Origin: Pelomonas sp051857475
GTDB lineage: Bacteria; Pseudomonadota; Gammaproteobacteria; Burkholderiales; Burkholderiaceae_C
Length of the DNA stretch: 64,000 nucleotides
Reading direction: 5' to 3'
Assembly: GCF_051857475.1 (NCBI RefSeq)
Contig: NZ_JBPZGZ010000001.1
Coordinates: 248,001 to 312,000, forward strand
This document shows positions 8,119 to 16,859 of this stretch, one piece after another. The notes under the pieces were generated by a model. That model was not told the DNA's origin. It was given only the letters and a program-made list of their open reading frames with translations, and searched no databases. A program made the translations under genes and the position numbers. Numbering within the stretch: the stretch's first letter is position 1; every line of letters begins with the position of its first letter.

Positions 8119-9093
8119 ATGAAGTTCGCTCTGACCAGCTTTTCTCTGGCCCTGATGCTCGCCTGCGGCGCCGCGCACGCGCAGCAGCCCGCGGTGATCT
8201 TCGACATGGGCGGCAAGTTCGACAAATCCTTCAACCAGGCCGGCTACCAGGGTGCCGAGCAGTGGAAGAAGGAGACCGGCAAGACCTATCTCGAGTTCGA
8301 GATCAGCAACGACACCCAGCGCGTGCAGGCCATCCGCCGCATGGCCGAGCGGGGCGCCAGCCCCATCATCAGCATCGGTTTCGCCCAGGCTTCGGCCCTG
8401 CAGCAGGTCGCCAAGGACTTCCCCAAGACCCAGTTCGCCATCATCGACGCCAAGGTCGACCTGCCCAATGTGCAGTCCCTGCTGTTCAAGGAGCACGAAG
8501 GCAGCTATCTGGTCGGCGCCATGGCGGCCCTGGTCACCAAGACCAACAAGGTCGGCTTCGTCGGCGGCATGGACATCCCGCTGATCCGCAAGTTCCAGTG
8601 CGGCTACGAGCAGGGCGCCAAGGCGACGAACGCCAAGATCGAGGTGTTCTCCAACATGACGGGCACCACGTCGACGGCCTGGAACGACCCGACCCGCGGC
8701 GGTGAGCTGGCCAAGAGCCAGTTCGCCAAGGGCTCGGACATCGTCTTCGCCGCCGCCGGCGGCACCGGCATCGGCGTCTACCAGGCCGCCAAGGACGCCG
8801 GCAAGCTGGCCATCGGTGTGGACAGCAACCAGAACCACATCCAGCCCGGCACCATGCTGACCTCCATGGTCAAGCACGTCGACGTGGCCGTCTACAACGT
8901 GCTGAAGGCCTGGAAGCCCGGCGTCAGCGTGCTGGGCCTGAAGGAAGGCGGCGTCGACTATGCGCTGGACGACAACAACGCCAAGCTCATCACGCCGCCG
9001 CTGAAGGCCAAGGTCGAAGCCATCAAGGCCGACATCATTGCCGGCAAGGTCAAGGTCGCCGATTACATGGCGGACAACGCTTGTAAATTCTGA
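8119..9093 (+). CDS. BMP-family nucleoside-binding ABC transporter substrate-binding protein
   Basis: A 324-residue exported protein. The signal peptide MKFALTSFSLALMLACGAAH ends at AHAQ. The mature part starts with AVIFDMGGKFDKSFNQAGYQG, the PnrA/BMP signature, and contains GFVGGMDIPLIRKFQCGYEQ and DSNQNHIQPG. These proteins bind nucleosides (purine ribosides, deoxyribosides) in the periplasm. ATG 8119 is preferred over an in-frame ATG 45 bp earlier because it gives the proper signal peptide. It heads the importer and salvage operon; a hairpin follows it, perhaps to keep it in excess over the membrane parts. Confidence 0.94.
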   Translation: MKFALTSFSLALMLACGAAHAQQPAVIFDMGGKFDKSFNQAGYQGAEQWKKETGKTYLEFEISNDTQRVQAIRRMAERGASPIISIGFAQASALQQVAKDFPKTQFAIIDAKVDLPNVQSLLFKEHEGSYLVGAMAALVTKTNKVGFVGGMDIPLIRKFQCGYEQGAKATNAKIEVFSNMTGTTSTAWNDPTRGGELAKSQFAKGSDIVFAAAGGTGIGVYQAAKDAGKLAIGVDSNQNHIQPGTMLTSMVKHVDVAVYNVLKAWKPGVSVLGLKEGGVDYALDDNNAKLITPPLKAKVEAIKADIIAGKVKVADYMADNACKF

Positions 9094-9111
9094 TGGCTTT
9101 GCGGGATGGAC

Positions 9112-9133
9112 CTGTCGGCGTACCCGCCGGCAG
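9112..9133 (+). promoter_or_regulatory. Intercistronic stem-loop between binding-protein and ATPase genes
   Basis: CTGTCGGCG (9112-9120) and CGCCGGCAG (9125-9133) form a 9-bp stem (one G-U pair) with loop TACC and no T-run after it. In many importer operons such a hairpin protects the upstream binding-protein message, giving more binding protein than ATPase. That role is inference here. Confidence 0.5.
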
Positions 9134-9172
9134 CTCCGTCCTCAACTGACTAGAGAGCGTTCACGCCCTGAC

Positions 9173-10717
9173 ATGCCAGAGCAAGCCCCACCCGCCGTAC
9201 GCCTCCAGGCGATCTCCAAGCGCTTCGGCGCAGTCCAAGCCAACCGCGAGGTGTCCTTCGACATCGCCGCGGGGGCGGTGCATGGCCTCGTCGGTGAGAA
9301 CGGCGCGGGCAAGAGCACGCTGATGGCCATCCTGTATGGCTACTACCACGCCGATTCCGGGACCCTCGAGGTCAACGGCCAGCAGGTCCACATCGCCAAT
9401 TCCCAGCAGGCGATTCAGCTGGGTATCGGCATGGTCCACCAGCACTTCATGCTGGTCGACACGCTGACCTGCCTGGAAAACATCATGCTGGGCGCCGAGG
9501 GTGGCTTCTTCCTGACAGCCTCCAAGGCCAAGGTGCGCGAGAAGCTGCAGACCCTGATGGCCGAGACTGGCCTGCAGGTGCAGCTGGACGCCGTTGTCGC
9601 CGACCTGCCGGTGGGCGAACTGCAGCGCCTGGAAATCCTGAAGGCCCTGTACCGCGGCGCCAAGATTTTGATCCTGGACGAGCCGACGGCCGTGCTGACG
9701 CCCCAGGAGACCGACCAGCTCTTCGTCACGCTGCGCAAGCTCAAGGAGCGCGGCACGACCCTCATCCTCATCACGCACAAGCTGCGCGAGGTCATGAGCC
9801 TGTGCAGCGCCGTTACGGTGATGCGCGCGGGGCAGGTGGTCGAGACGCGTGGCATCGAGCAGTGGAGCGAGGAGTCGCTGGCCGAGTCCATGGTGGGCCG
9901 CAAGGTCACGCTGGGCCGGCCGGAGGGCCTGGAAGTGCATGCCGGCGAAGTGCGGCTGCAGGCGTCGGGCTTGAGCCTCAAGCATGCCAATGGCGTGCCG
10001 GCGCTGAAGGATGTCAGCCTGACGCTGAAGGCCGGCGAGATCGTCGGCGTGGCCGGCGTCTCCGGCAACGGCCAGAGCGAGCTGCTGGAAGTGCTGTCCG
10101 GCCTGCGCGCACCTGAAGGGGGGCGCATGGAACTGGGCGGCCAATCCTTCTCGCCCGCGGCCTGGCTGGACACCGCCCAGGCCCGCCCGCTGCGCCTGGC
10201 CCATGTGCCCGAGGACCGGCATGCCGTCGGCCTGGTCATGAGCTTCCCGGCCTGGGAATCGGCCGTGCTGGGCTACCAGAAGCTGCCCAAATACCGCAAG
10301 GGCGCGGCCATGGACCATGCCGCCATGCGCGCCGCCACCCAACAGATGCAGGAGCGCTTCGACGTGCGCCCGCGCGACGAGAACCTGGGTTCGTCCAAGT
10401 TCTCCGGCGGCAACCAGCAGAAGCTCATCCTGGCGCGCGAGATCGGCGAGCAGCCGACCGTGCTGCTGGTGGGCCAGCCCACCCGCGGCGTCGACATCGG
10501 CGCTATCGAATTCATCCACCACCAGCTGCGCGCCCTGCGCGACGCCGGCTGCGCCGTGTTGCTGGTCAGCAGCGAGCTCGACGAGATCCTGGCCCTGGCC
10601 GACCGTGTCGTCGTCATGAACTGCGGCCGCATCACCGGTGAACTCGCCATCGAGGACTGCGACGAGAAGCGTCTCGGCCTCTTGATGGCTGCACAAGAAG
10701 AACGAGCTGCCGCATGA
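9173..10717 (+). CDS. Nucleoside ABC transporter ATP-binding protein (double-domain)
   Basis: A 514-residue cytosolic ATPase made of two ABC domains. Domain 1 has Walker A GENGAGKST, the Q-loop region GMVHQHFMLVDTLT, Walker B ILILDEPTAVLTPQE and an H-loop ITH. Domain 2 has the degenerate Walker A GVSGNGQSELL and the signature FSGGNQQKLILAREI with VLLVGQPTRGVDIG. This layout is typical of BMP-linked nucleoside importers (NupA/YufO type) and RbsA-like proteins. The start MPEQAPPAVRLQ at 9173 follows a 79-bp gap; the gene overlaps the next permease by 4 bp. Confidence 0.94.
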   Translation: MPEQAPPAVRLQAISKRFGAVQANREVSFDIAAGAVHGLVGENGAGKSTLMAILYGYYHADSGTLEVNGQQVHIANSQQAIQLGIGMVHQHFMLVDTLTCLENIMLGAEGGFFLTASKAKVREKLQTLMAETGLQVQLDAVVADLPVGELQRLEILKALYRGAKILILDEPTAVLTPQETDQLFVTLRKLKERGTTLILITHKLREVMSLCSAVTVMRAGQVVETRGIEQWSEESLAESMVGRKVTLGRPEGLEVHAGEVRLQASGLSLKHANGVPALKDVSLTLKAGEIVGVAGVSGNGQSELLEVLSGLRAPEGGRMELGGQSFSPAAWLDTAQARPLRLAHVPEDRHAVGLVMSFPAWESAVLGYQKLPKYRKGAAMDHAAMRAATQQMQERFDVRPRDENLGSSKFSGGNQQKLILAREIGEQPTVLLVGQPTRGVDIGAIEFIHHQLRALRDAGCAVLLVSSELDEILALADRVVVMNCGRITGELAIEDCDEKRLGLLMAAQEERAAA

Positions 10718-11823
10718 GCCAGCCTTTGACGCTTCCCCGCTGGATCGACATCGGCCTGCTGCCGCTGTGGAACCTCGCCATCGCCCTGGTCGTGGCCGGC
10801 CTCGTCGTCCTGGTCATCGGCCACAGCCCCTGGCAGGCGCTGACCGTGCTGCTCAACGGCGCCCTCGGCAGCGTGCGCGGCCTGGGCTATTCGCTCTACT
10901 ACGCGACGACCTTCATCTTCACCGGCCTGGCGGTCGCGGTGGCCATCCATGCCGGCCTGTTCAATATCGGTGGCGAAGGCCAGGCGACCCTGGGCGGTGT
11001 GGGCGTGGCGCTGGTCGCGCTGTGGCTGGGTGCCAAGCTGCCGGCTGTTGTCATGCTGCCGCTGCTGGTCATCGCTTCGGCCTTCTTCGGCATGCTGTGG
11101 GCGGCCCTGCCGGCCTATCTGCAGGCCTGGCGCGGCAGCCACATCGTCATCACGACGATCATGTTCAATTTCCTCGCCGCCGGCCTCAACGGCTATCTGC
11201 TGGTGAACTGGCTGCGCCCGGCCGGCAGCATGGCGGTCGAGTCGGCCGAGTTTGCCGAGAGCGCCCGCATGCCGGCCCTGCATCAGATCGCCGCCGCTCT
11301 GGGTTATGAGCTGCCGTCGTCGCCGCTGAATCTCAGCCTCGTCATCGCGTTGATCGCCTGCGTGCTGGTCGGCTGGTTCCTTTGGCGCAGCGCCGCCGGC
11401 TACGCGGTCCGTGCCGTCGGCAGCGCCCCGCGCGCCGCCCATTACGCTGGCATCCGCCCGCGTGCCCAGGTGCTGATCGCCATGGCCATCTCCGGCGCCC
11501 TGGCCGGCATGGTGGGCATCAACGAGATCTCGGGCGTGCAGGGCAAGCTGACGCTGGACTTCGTCGCCGGCGCGGGCTTCACAGGCATCGCCGTGTCGCT
11601 GATGGGCCGCAACCATCCGGTCGGCATCATCCTGGCGTCGCTGCTCTTCGGCGTGCTCTACCAGGGCGGCGTCGAGGTGAGCTTCGAACTGCAGGGCTTC
11701 AGCCGTGAGATGGTGGTCACGGCCCAGGGCCTGATCGTGCTGTTCTCAGGCGCCATGGCCACTGTCAGCGCGCCGCTGTTCGCGCGCATCTACGCTGCCA
11801 TCAAGGGAGGCCGCCATGGATGA
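10714..11823 (+). CDS. Nucleoside ABC transporter permease 1
   Basis: A 369-residue polytopic membrane protein of the BPD_transp_2 (RbsC/LivH-like) type. It has the FNIGGEGQATLGG motif after the second or third membrane segment, and the EAA-like GMVGINEISGVQG and FTGIAVSLMGRNHPVGI segments. It forms the membrane channel with the second permease. It overlaps the ATPase gene (ATGA, 10714-10717) and overlaps the next permease by 8 bp, so the importer genes are tightly coupled. Confidence 0.93.
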   Translation: MSQPLTLPRWIDIGLLPLWNLAIALVVAGLVVLVIGHSPWQALTVLLNGALGSVRGLGYSLYYATTFIFTGLAVAVAIHAGLFNIGGEGQATLGGVGVALVALWLGAKLPAVVMLPLLVIASAFFGMLWAALPAYLQAWRGSHIVITTIMFNFLAAGLNGYLLVNWLRPAGSMAVESAEFAESARMPALHQIAAALGYELPSSPLNLSLVIALIACVLVGWFLWRSAAGYAVRAVGSAPRAAHYAGIRPRAQVLIAMAISGALAGMVGINEISGVQGKLTLDFVAGAGFTGIAVSLMGRNHPVGIILASLLFGVLYQGGVEVSFELQGFSREMVVTAQGLIVLFSGAMATVSAPLFARIYAAIKGGRHG

Positions 11824-12781
11824 AGTCCTGATCGCCTCGGTCATCGCCTCCACGCTGCGCGTCAGCGCGCCGCTGCTGCTGTGCGCGATGGCAGGCGTGC
11901 TGTCCGAGCGCGCCGGCGTCGTCGACCTGGGGCTGGAAGGCAAGATGCTGTTCGCCGCCTTTGCCGCTGCAGCCGCTGCCTCGGTCACCCATTCCACGGC
12001 CTATGGCGTGATGGCGGCCATCGCCGTCGCCTGCGTGGCCTCGCTGCTGCATGGCTTTGCCTGTGTCAGCAACCGTGGCGACCAGGTCGTCTCGGGCGTG
12101 GCGCTGAACATGATTGCCGCTGGCTTGACCGTGGTGCTGGGCATTGCCTGGTTCCAGCAGGGCGGCCAGACCCCGCCCATCGACCCCGACGTGCGCCTGA
12201 CGGCCCTCGCCAAGGGCTTTGCCGAGCCGCAGCCGGGCAACTGGTTCGCCTCCGTCTTCGGCCATGGCTTCCTCAGCCACAACATCCTGGTCTATGTCGC
12301 CTTCCTGATGGTCGCAGCCGTCTGGTTCTTCCTGGAGCGCACCCGCCCGGGCCTGCGCTTGCGTGCCGTCGGCGAGAACCCGGCCATGGTGGAGGCCGCC
12401 GGCATGTCGGTCCAAGGCCTGCGCTACCAGGCCCTGCTGATGAACGGCGTGCTCTGCGGCCTGGCGGGCTCCTACCTGACGCTGGCGCAGAACGCTTCGT
12501 TCAGCCCCAACATGACGGCCGGCCGCGGCTTCATCGCGCTGGCCGCCATGATCTTCGGCAAGTGGAAGCCCCTGCCCACCATGGGCGCCTGCCTGCTGTT
12601 CGGTTTCCTGGACGCCATGGCCATCCGCATGCAGGGTGTGCAGCTGCCAGGCATCGGCGAAGTACCCGTGCAGCTGATCCAGGCTTTGCCGTATATCTTG
12701 ACGGTCGTGCTGCTCGCTGGCTTCATTGGTTCTGCCATCGCCCCCAAGGCGCTGGGTCGCCCCTACGTCAAGGAGCGCTGA
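11816..12781 (+). CDS. Nucleoside ABC transporter permease 2
   Basis: A 321-residue membrane protein of the same family as the preceding gene, and the usual partner in BMP-type nucleoside importers. Motifs seen are ERAGVVDLGLEGKMLFAAF (the LGLEG match to NIGGEG in permease 1), GDQVVSGVALNMIAAGLT, and GRGFIALAAMIFGKWKP. It is followed after 1 bp by the cytidine deaminase gene. Confidence 0.93.
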   Translation: MDEVLIASVIASTLRVSAPLLLCAMAGVLSERAGVVDLGLEGKMLFAAFAAAAAASVTHSTAYGVMAAIAVACVASLLHGFACVSNRGDQVVSGVALNMIAAGLTVVLGIAWFQQGGQTPPIDPDVRLTALAKGFAEPQPGNWFASVFGHGFLSHNILVYVAFLMVAAVWFFLERTRPGLRLRAVGENPAMVEAAGMSVQGLRYQALLMNGVLCGLAGSYLTLAQNASFSPNMTAGRGFIALAAMIFGKWKPLPTMGACLLFGFLDAMAIRMQGVQLPGIGEVPVQLIQALPYILTVVLLAGFIGSAIAPKALGRPYVKER

Positions 12782-12782
12782 C

Positions 12783-13199
12783 ATGGAGCTGAGCCAAGAA
12801 CTGCTGGACCGCCTGCTCGCCGAGTCGCTGCGTGCGAGGGAGTTCTCCCACGCGCCTTACTCCAACTACAAGGTCGGCGTGGCCATCCTCGACGAGCAGG
12901 ATCGCATCCACGTCGGCGCCAACATGGAGAACGCCTCCTACCCGCAAGGCTGGTGCGCCGAACCTTCGGCGCTGACGGCCATGATCATGGCTGGCGGCAA
13001 GCGGGCCAAGGTCGCTCTCGTCATAGGCCCCGGCCCGGGCATCATCACTCCCTGCGGCGGCTGCCGCCAGAAGCTGCGGGAGTTCTCCGTCCCCGAAGAG
13101 CTTGTCATCATCGCCGGCGATCCTGGCGGCATACGCCAACGCTGGACCCTGGCCGAACTGCTGCCCCACAGCTTCGGGCCTTCCCATCTGAATTTCTGA
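12783..13199 (+). CDS. cdd: Cytidine deaminase
   Basis: A 138-residue enzyme that deaminates cytidine and deoxycytidine to uridine forms in nucleoside salvage. The zinc site is C58-A-E60 and P-C91-G-G-C94, the short homotetrameric CDA type. FSHAPYSNYKVGVAI and ANMENASYPQGWC are the family's substrate-binding motifs. The residue after the catalytic Glu is Pro, where CAER is common. It sits between the importer and the phosphorylase, which supports import of nucleosides followed by cytosolic breakdown. Confidence 0.95.
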   Translation: MELSQELLDRLLAESLRAREFSHAPYSNYKVGVAILDEQDRIHVGANMENASYPQGWCAEPSALTAMIMAGGKRAKVALVIGPGPGIITPCGGCRQKLREFSVPEELVIIAGDPGGIRQRWTLAELLPHSFGPSHLNF

Positions 13200-13209
13200 G
13201 GTCTTTTCC

Positions 13210-14046
13210 ATGATCGACAACAAGACCCTCGACCCCGCGATCACCGCGAGCGTCGAGAAGCTGCAATCCCTGTTCGGCAACGCCCCTGAAGTCGCCGTCG
13301 TGCTCGGCTCCGGCTGGGCCGGTGCCGTCAGCCATGTGCAGGAGGCCAAGAGCCTGCCCTATACCGAGCTGCCCGCCTTCCCGCAGCCCAAAGTCGAGGG
13401 CCATGTCAACGAGATCGTCGTCGGCAGCATCGGCCAGCAGCGCGTCATCTTCCTGCGCGGCCGCGCCCACACCTACGAGAGCGGCGACTGCACCGGCATG
13501 GCCGGCGCGCTGCGCTCGCTCAAGCGCTGGGGCGTCAAGCTGGTGGTGCAGACCAATGCCTCCGGCTCGCTGCGTGGCCACATGCCGCCGGGCAGCCTGA
13601 TGCTGATCGCCGACCACATCAATTCGCCGCAGCGCAGCCCGTTGGTGGGAGAGCAGGGCAGCCAGCGCTTCGTCGACATGGTCAACGCCTACGACGGCGA
13701 ACTGCGCAAGCACGCGCTGGCCCTGGCCAAGCGCGAGAACCTGATGCTGGGCGAGGGCACCTACTGCTGGGCCCTGGGCCCGCAGTTCGAGACCGCCGCC
13801 GAGATCCGCATGTTCGCCGCCTGGGGCGCTGATGCCGTCGGCATGAGCACCGTGCCCGAGACCATCCTGGCCCGCCACGCCGGCCTCAAGGTCATGGGCA
13901 TCGCACTGATGACCAACATGGCTGCTGGCCTGTCCGCCGAGGCGCTGACGCATGACCTGACACTGAAGCAGGCCCAGATGTCGGGCGAGCGCGCCGCCAG
14001 CTTCCTGGCTGCGCTGATCGCCAGCTTCAAGGACGTGGCGCTGTGA
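13210..14046 (+). CDS. Purine-nucleoside phosphorylase
   Basis: A 278-residue enzyme of the trimeric (low-molecular-mass, PunA/XapA-like) family that splits purine nucleosides with phosphate into base and ribose-1-phosphate. Seen are the phosphate-binding LGSGWAG loop, GRAHTYESGD, QTNASGSL, GPQFETAAEIR, the substrate-site GMSTVPETILARH, and TNMAAGLS near the C-terminus, where other members have TNKA. This last difference may alter base preference. It is preceded by AGGTC 8 bp before the ATG. Its stop overlaps the GTG start of deoC. Confidence 0.93.
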   Translation: MIDNKTLDPAITASVEKLQSLFGNAPEVAVVLGSGWAGAVSHVQEAKSLPYTELPAFPQPKVEGHVNEIVVGSIGQQRVIFLRGRAHTYESGDCTGMAGALRSLKRWGVKLVVQTNASGSLRGHMPPGSLMLIADHINSPQRSPLVGEQGSQRFVDMVNAYDGELRKHALALAKRENLMLGEGTYCWALGPQFETAAEIRMFAAWGADAVGMSTVPETILARHAGLKVMGIALMTNMAAGLSAEALTHDLTLKQAQMSGERAASFLAALIASFKDVAL

Positions 14047-14807
14047 ACACCAACCTGCAAGCCGCGGCTCGTACGGCGCTGGCCTGCCTGGACCTCACCA
14101 GCCTGAACGACGCCGACACGGCCGCCGATATCGAGGCCCTGTGCAAGCGCGCGCAGACGGCCCATGGCCCGGTCGCCGCGGTCTGCGTCTGGCCGCGCTT
14201 TGTCGCCCAGGCCCGGGCCGCGCTGCCGGCGGCCATCAAGGTCGCGGCGGTGGCGAACTTCCCTGACGGCTCCCTGGACCTGCAGCGCACGCTGGCCGAT
14301 GTGGCCGAGATCGCTCAGGCCGGCGGCGATGAGGTCGACGTCGTGCTGCCCTACAAGGCCCTGATCGCCGGCGACAGCACCGAGGTCGCCGAGTTCCTGT
14401 CCGAAGTCCGCTTCGCCTCGCGCCCGCTGACGCTGAAGGTCATCATCGAATCCGGCGAACTGGCCACGCCTGAGCGCATTGCCCAGGCCACGCGCCTGGC
14501 CCTCGCGGCGGGTGCCGACTTCGTCAAGACCAGCACCGGCAAGACCAAGACTGGCGCGACGCCTGCCGCCGCGGCCATCATGCTGAAGGAAATCGCCGCC
14601 AGCGGTCTGCCCGCGGCCGGCTTCAAGGCCTCGGGCGGCGTGCGCTCGGTGGCCGATGCCGCCGGCTACATCGCCCAGGCCGAAGCCGCTCTCGGCGCCG
14701 CAGCGCTGAACCCACACCGTTTGCGCTTTGGCGCCAGCGGCCTGCTGACTGATATTGAAGCTGTCTTGGCCGGCGCGCAATCCGCCGCCGTGACCGCAGC
14801 CTACTGA
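14043..14807 (+). CDS. deoC: Deoxyribose-phosphate aldolase
   Basis: A 254-residue TIM-barrel class I aldolase that cleaves 2-deoxyribose-5-phosphate to acetaldehyde and glyceraldehyde-3-phosphate. The Schiff-base lysine lies in ADFVKTSTGK, and the second catalytic lysine in GFKASGGVRS. EVDVVLPYKALIAGD is a further family motif (Asp of the proton relay). The start is GTG 14043, overlapping the PNP stop (GTGA). No phosphopentomutase (deoB) is in this cluster, so that step must be encoded elsewhere. Confidence 0.95.
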   Translation: MNTNLQAAARTALACLDLTSLNDADTAADIEALCKRAQTAHGPVAAVCVWPRFVAQARAALPAAIKVAAVANFPDGSLDLQRTLADVAEIAQAGGDEVDVVLPYKALIAGDSTEVAEFLSEVRFASRPLTLKVIIESGELATPERIAQATRLALAAGADFVKTSTGKTKTGATPAAAAIMLKEIAASGLPAAGFKASGGVRSVADAAGYIAQAEAALGAAALNPHRLRFGASGLLTDIEAVLAGAQSAAVTAAY

Positions 14808-14810
14808 ACC

Positions 14811-16121
14811 ATGCTTGCCCAAGAAATCATCCGCACCAAGCGCGACGGCCAGGCGCTCGACGAAGCGCAGATCAACCACTTCGTCCGCGGCCTCGTCGAC
14901 AACTCCTGGAGTGAAGGCCAGGTGGCCGCCCTCGGCATGGCCGTGTTTCTGAAGGGCATGGGCCGCGACGAAGCCGTGCTGCTGACCCGCGCGATGATGA
15001 ATTCGGGCCGCGTCATGCGCTGGCCCAGCATGCCCGGCCCGGTGCTGGACAAGCACAGCAGCGGCGGCGTGGGCGACAAGGTCAGCCTGATGCTGGCGCC
15101 CATGGTGGCGGCCTGCGGCGGCTATGTGCCCATGATTGCCGGCCGCGGCCTGGGCCATACGGGCGGCACGGTGGACAAGCTCGAGGCCATCCCCGGCTAC
15201 ACGACGACGCCTGATCCGATCAAGTTCGAACAGATCGTGCGCAGCCTGGGCTGCGCCATCATCGGCCAGACCGCCGACCTGGCCCCGGCCGACAAGCGCT
15301 TCTACGCCACGCGTGACGTGACGGCCACGGTCGAGAGCGTGCCGCTGATCACCGCCAGCATCCTGTCCAAGAAGCTGGCCGCCGGCCTCGAGGGCCTGGC
15401 CATGGACATCAAGTGCGGCAACGGCGCCTTCGCGTCCACGCCCGAGTTCGCCAAGGAACTGGCCGAGAGCATCGTCGCGGTGGCCGGCGGTGCGGGCCTG
15501 CGCACCCGCGCGCTGATCACCGACATGAACCAGATCCTGGGCACCGATGTCGGCAACTCGCTGGAAGTCATCGAGACCATCCGCTACCTGAAGGGCGACG
15601 TCCGCGAAACGCGCCTGCACGAGGTGACGCTGGCCCTGTGCGCCGAGATGCTGGTGCTGGGCAAGCTGGCGCCGGACACGGCCGCCGCCCGCCTGAAGCT
15701 GCAGGCCGCGCTGGACTCCGGCGCCGCTGCCGAGAAGTTTGCCCAGATGGTCGTGGCCCTGGGCGGCCCGGCCGACCTGATGGAGCGCCCGGAGGCCTAC
15801 CTGGCCGCCGCGCCGGTGGTGAAGCCCGTGGCCGCACCGCGTGCCGGCGTCATCACCACCATGTCGACCCGCGACCTGGGCGTGGCCATCGTCGAACTGG
15901 GTGGCGGCCGCCGCAAGGCCGGCGACGCCATCGACATGCGGGTCGGCTTCTCCGAGGTTCAGCCCATCGGCACCCGTGTCGCAGCCGGTCAGCCGCTGGC
16001 ATTGATCCACGCCGCTGACGAGTCGGCCGCCGATCGCGCCATCGCTTCGTATCTGGCTGCCTGCACGCTGGGCGATGCCGACGTCGCGGCGACCCCCATG
16101 GTGATGGCCGAGGTGGGCTGA
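14811..16121 (+). CDS. deoA: Thymidine phosphorylase
   Basis: A 436-residue homodimeric enzyme that converts thymidine and phosphate to thymine and 2-deoxyribose-1-phosphate. The glycosyltransferase family 3/4 signature KHSSGGVGDK (phosphate site) is present, with AGRGLGHTGGT, SIPGY-like EAIPGYTTTP, and a conserved SKKLAAGLEGLAMDIKCG segment. It follows deoC by 3 bp, and its stop overlaps the ATG of trmB (TGATG). It completes the pyrimidine branch of the salvage set. Confidence 0.96.
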   Translation: MLAQEIIRTKRDGQALDEAQINHFVRGLVDNSWSEGQVAALGMAVFLKGMGRDEAVLLTRAMMNSGRVMRWPSMPGPVLDKHSSGGVGDKVSLMLAPMVAACGGYVPMIAGRGLGHTGGTVDKLEAIPGYTTTPDPIKFEQIVRSLGCAIIGQTADLAPADKRFYATRDVTATVESVPLITASILSKKLAAGLEGLAMDIKCGNGAFASTPEFAKELAESIVAVAGGAGLRTRALITDMNQILGTDVGNSLEVIETIRYLKGDVRETRLHEVTLALCAEMLVLGKLAPDTAAARLKLQAALDSGAAAEKFAQMVVALGGPADLMERPEAYLAAAPVVKPVAAPRAGVITTMSTRDLGVAIVELGGGRRKAGDAIDMRVGFSEVQPIGTRVAAGQPLALIHAADESAADRAIASYLAACTLGDADVAATPMVMAEVG

Positions 16122-16825
16122 TGGCAGACGAGCAAGACCAGCCGCCGCAGGATTTCCGACGCCGGGCGATCAAGAGCTTCGTCACGCGTGCCGGCCGCAT
16201 GGGCACGGGTCAGATCAAGGCCCTGGCAGAGCTCGGCCCCAAGTTCGTGCTGCGCTACAAGCCCGAGCGTCTGGACGCCGAAGCCGTCTTCGGCCGCAAG
16301 GCCCCGCTGGTGCTGGAGATCGGCTTCGGCATGGGTGCCGCGACGGCCGAAATCGCGCTCACCTTGCCCGATCACGACTTCATCGGCTGCGAGGTTCATG
16401 AGCCCGGTGTCGGCGCTCTGCTCAAGCTCATCGACGAGAAGCAGATCCCCAATATCCGCATCGTCCAGCACGACGCGGTCGAGGTGCTGCGCGACATGAT
16501 CGGCCCCGACCTGCTGGCCGGCGTGCACATCTTCTTCCCCGATCCCTGGCACAAGAAGCGCCACAACAAGCGCCGGCTGATCCAGCCCGAGTTCGTCGCC
16601 AAGCTGGTGCAGCACATCAAGCCCGGTGGCTATCTGCACTGCGCCACCGACTGGCAGCCCTATGCCGAGCAGATGCTCGAGGTGCTTTCTGCCGAGCCGA
16701 CATTGGAAAATGCGGCGGCCGGCTATGCTGACAAGCCCGCCTACCGGCCGCTGACCAAGTTCGAAGCGCGGGGCCTGAAGCTGGGCCACGGCGTCTGGGA
16801 CCTGGTGTTCCGCCGCAAGGCCTGA
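16121..16825 (+). CDS. trmB: tRNA (guanine-N7-)-methyltransferase TrmB
   Basis: A 234-residue SAM-dependent enzyme that methylates G46 of tRNA. SAM-binding motif LVLEIGFGMGAAT and the diagnostic IFFPDPWHKKRHNKRRLIQP segment are present, followed by YLHCATDW. It starts at the ATG that overlaps the deoA stop. It is functionally unrelated to the nucleoside operon but probably read through from it. Confidence 0.95.
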   Translation: MADEQDQPPQDFRRRAIKSFVTRAGRMGTGQIKALAELGPKFVLRYKPERLDAEAVFGRKAPLVLEIGFGMGAATAEIALTLPDHDFIGCEVHEPGVGALLKLIDEKQIPNIRIVQHDAVEVLRDMIGPDLLAGVHIFFPDPWHKKRHNKRRLIQPEFVAKLVQHIKPGGYLHCATDWQPYAEQMLEVLSAEPTLENAAAGYADKPAYRPLTKFEARGLKLGHGVWDLVFRRKA

Positions 16826-16859
16826 TCGGCACCGACTTTCACTACGATTCTTCCCAACG

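Noticed and set aside
13761..16010. A 749-codon minus-strand frame across deoA, deoC and PNP
   Set aside because: It crosses three coupled plus-strand genes with confirmed catalytic motifs, and shows only GC-driven shadow sequence.
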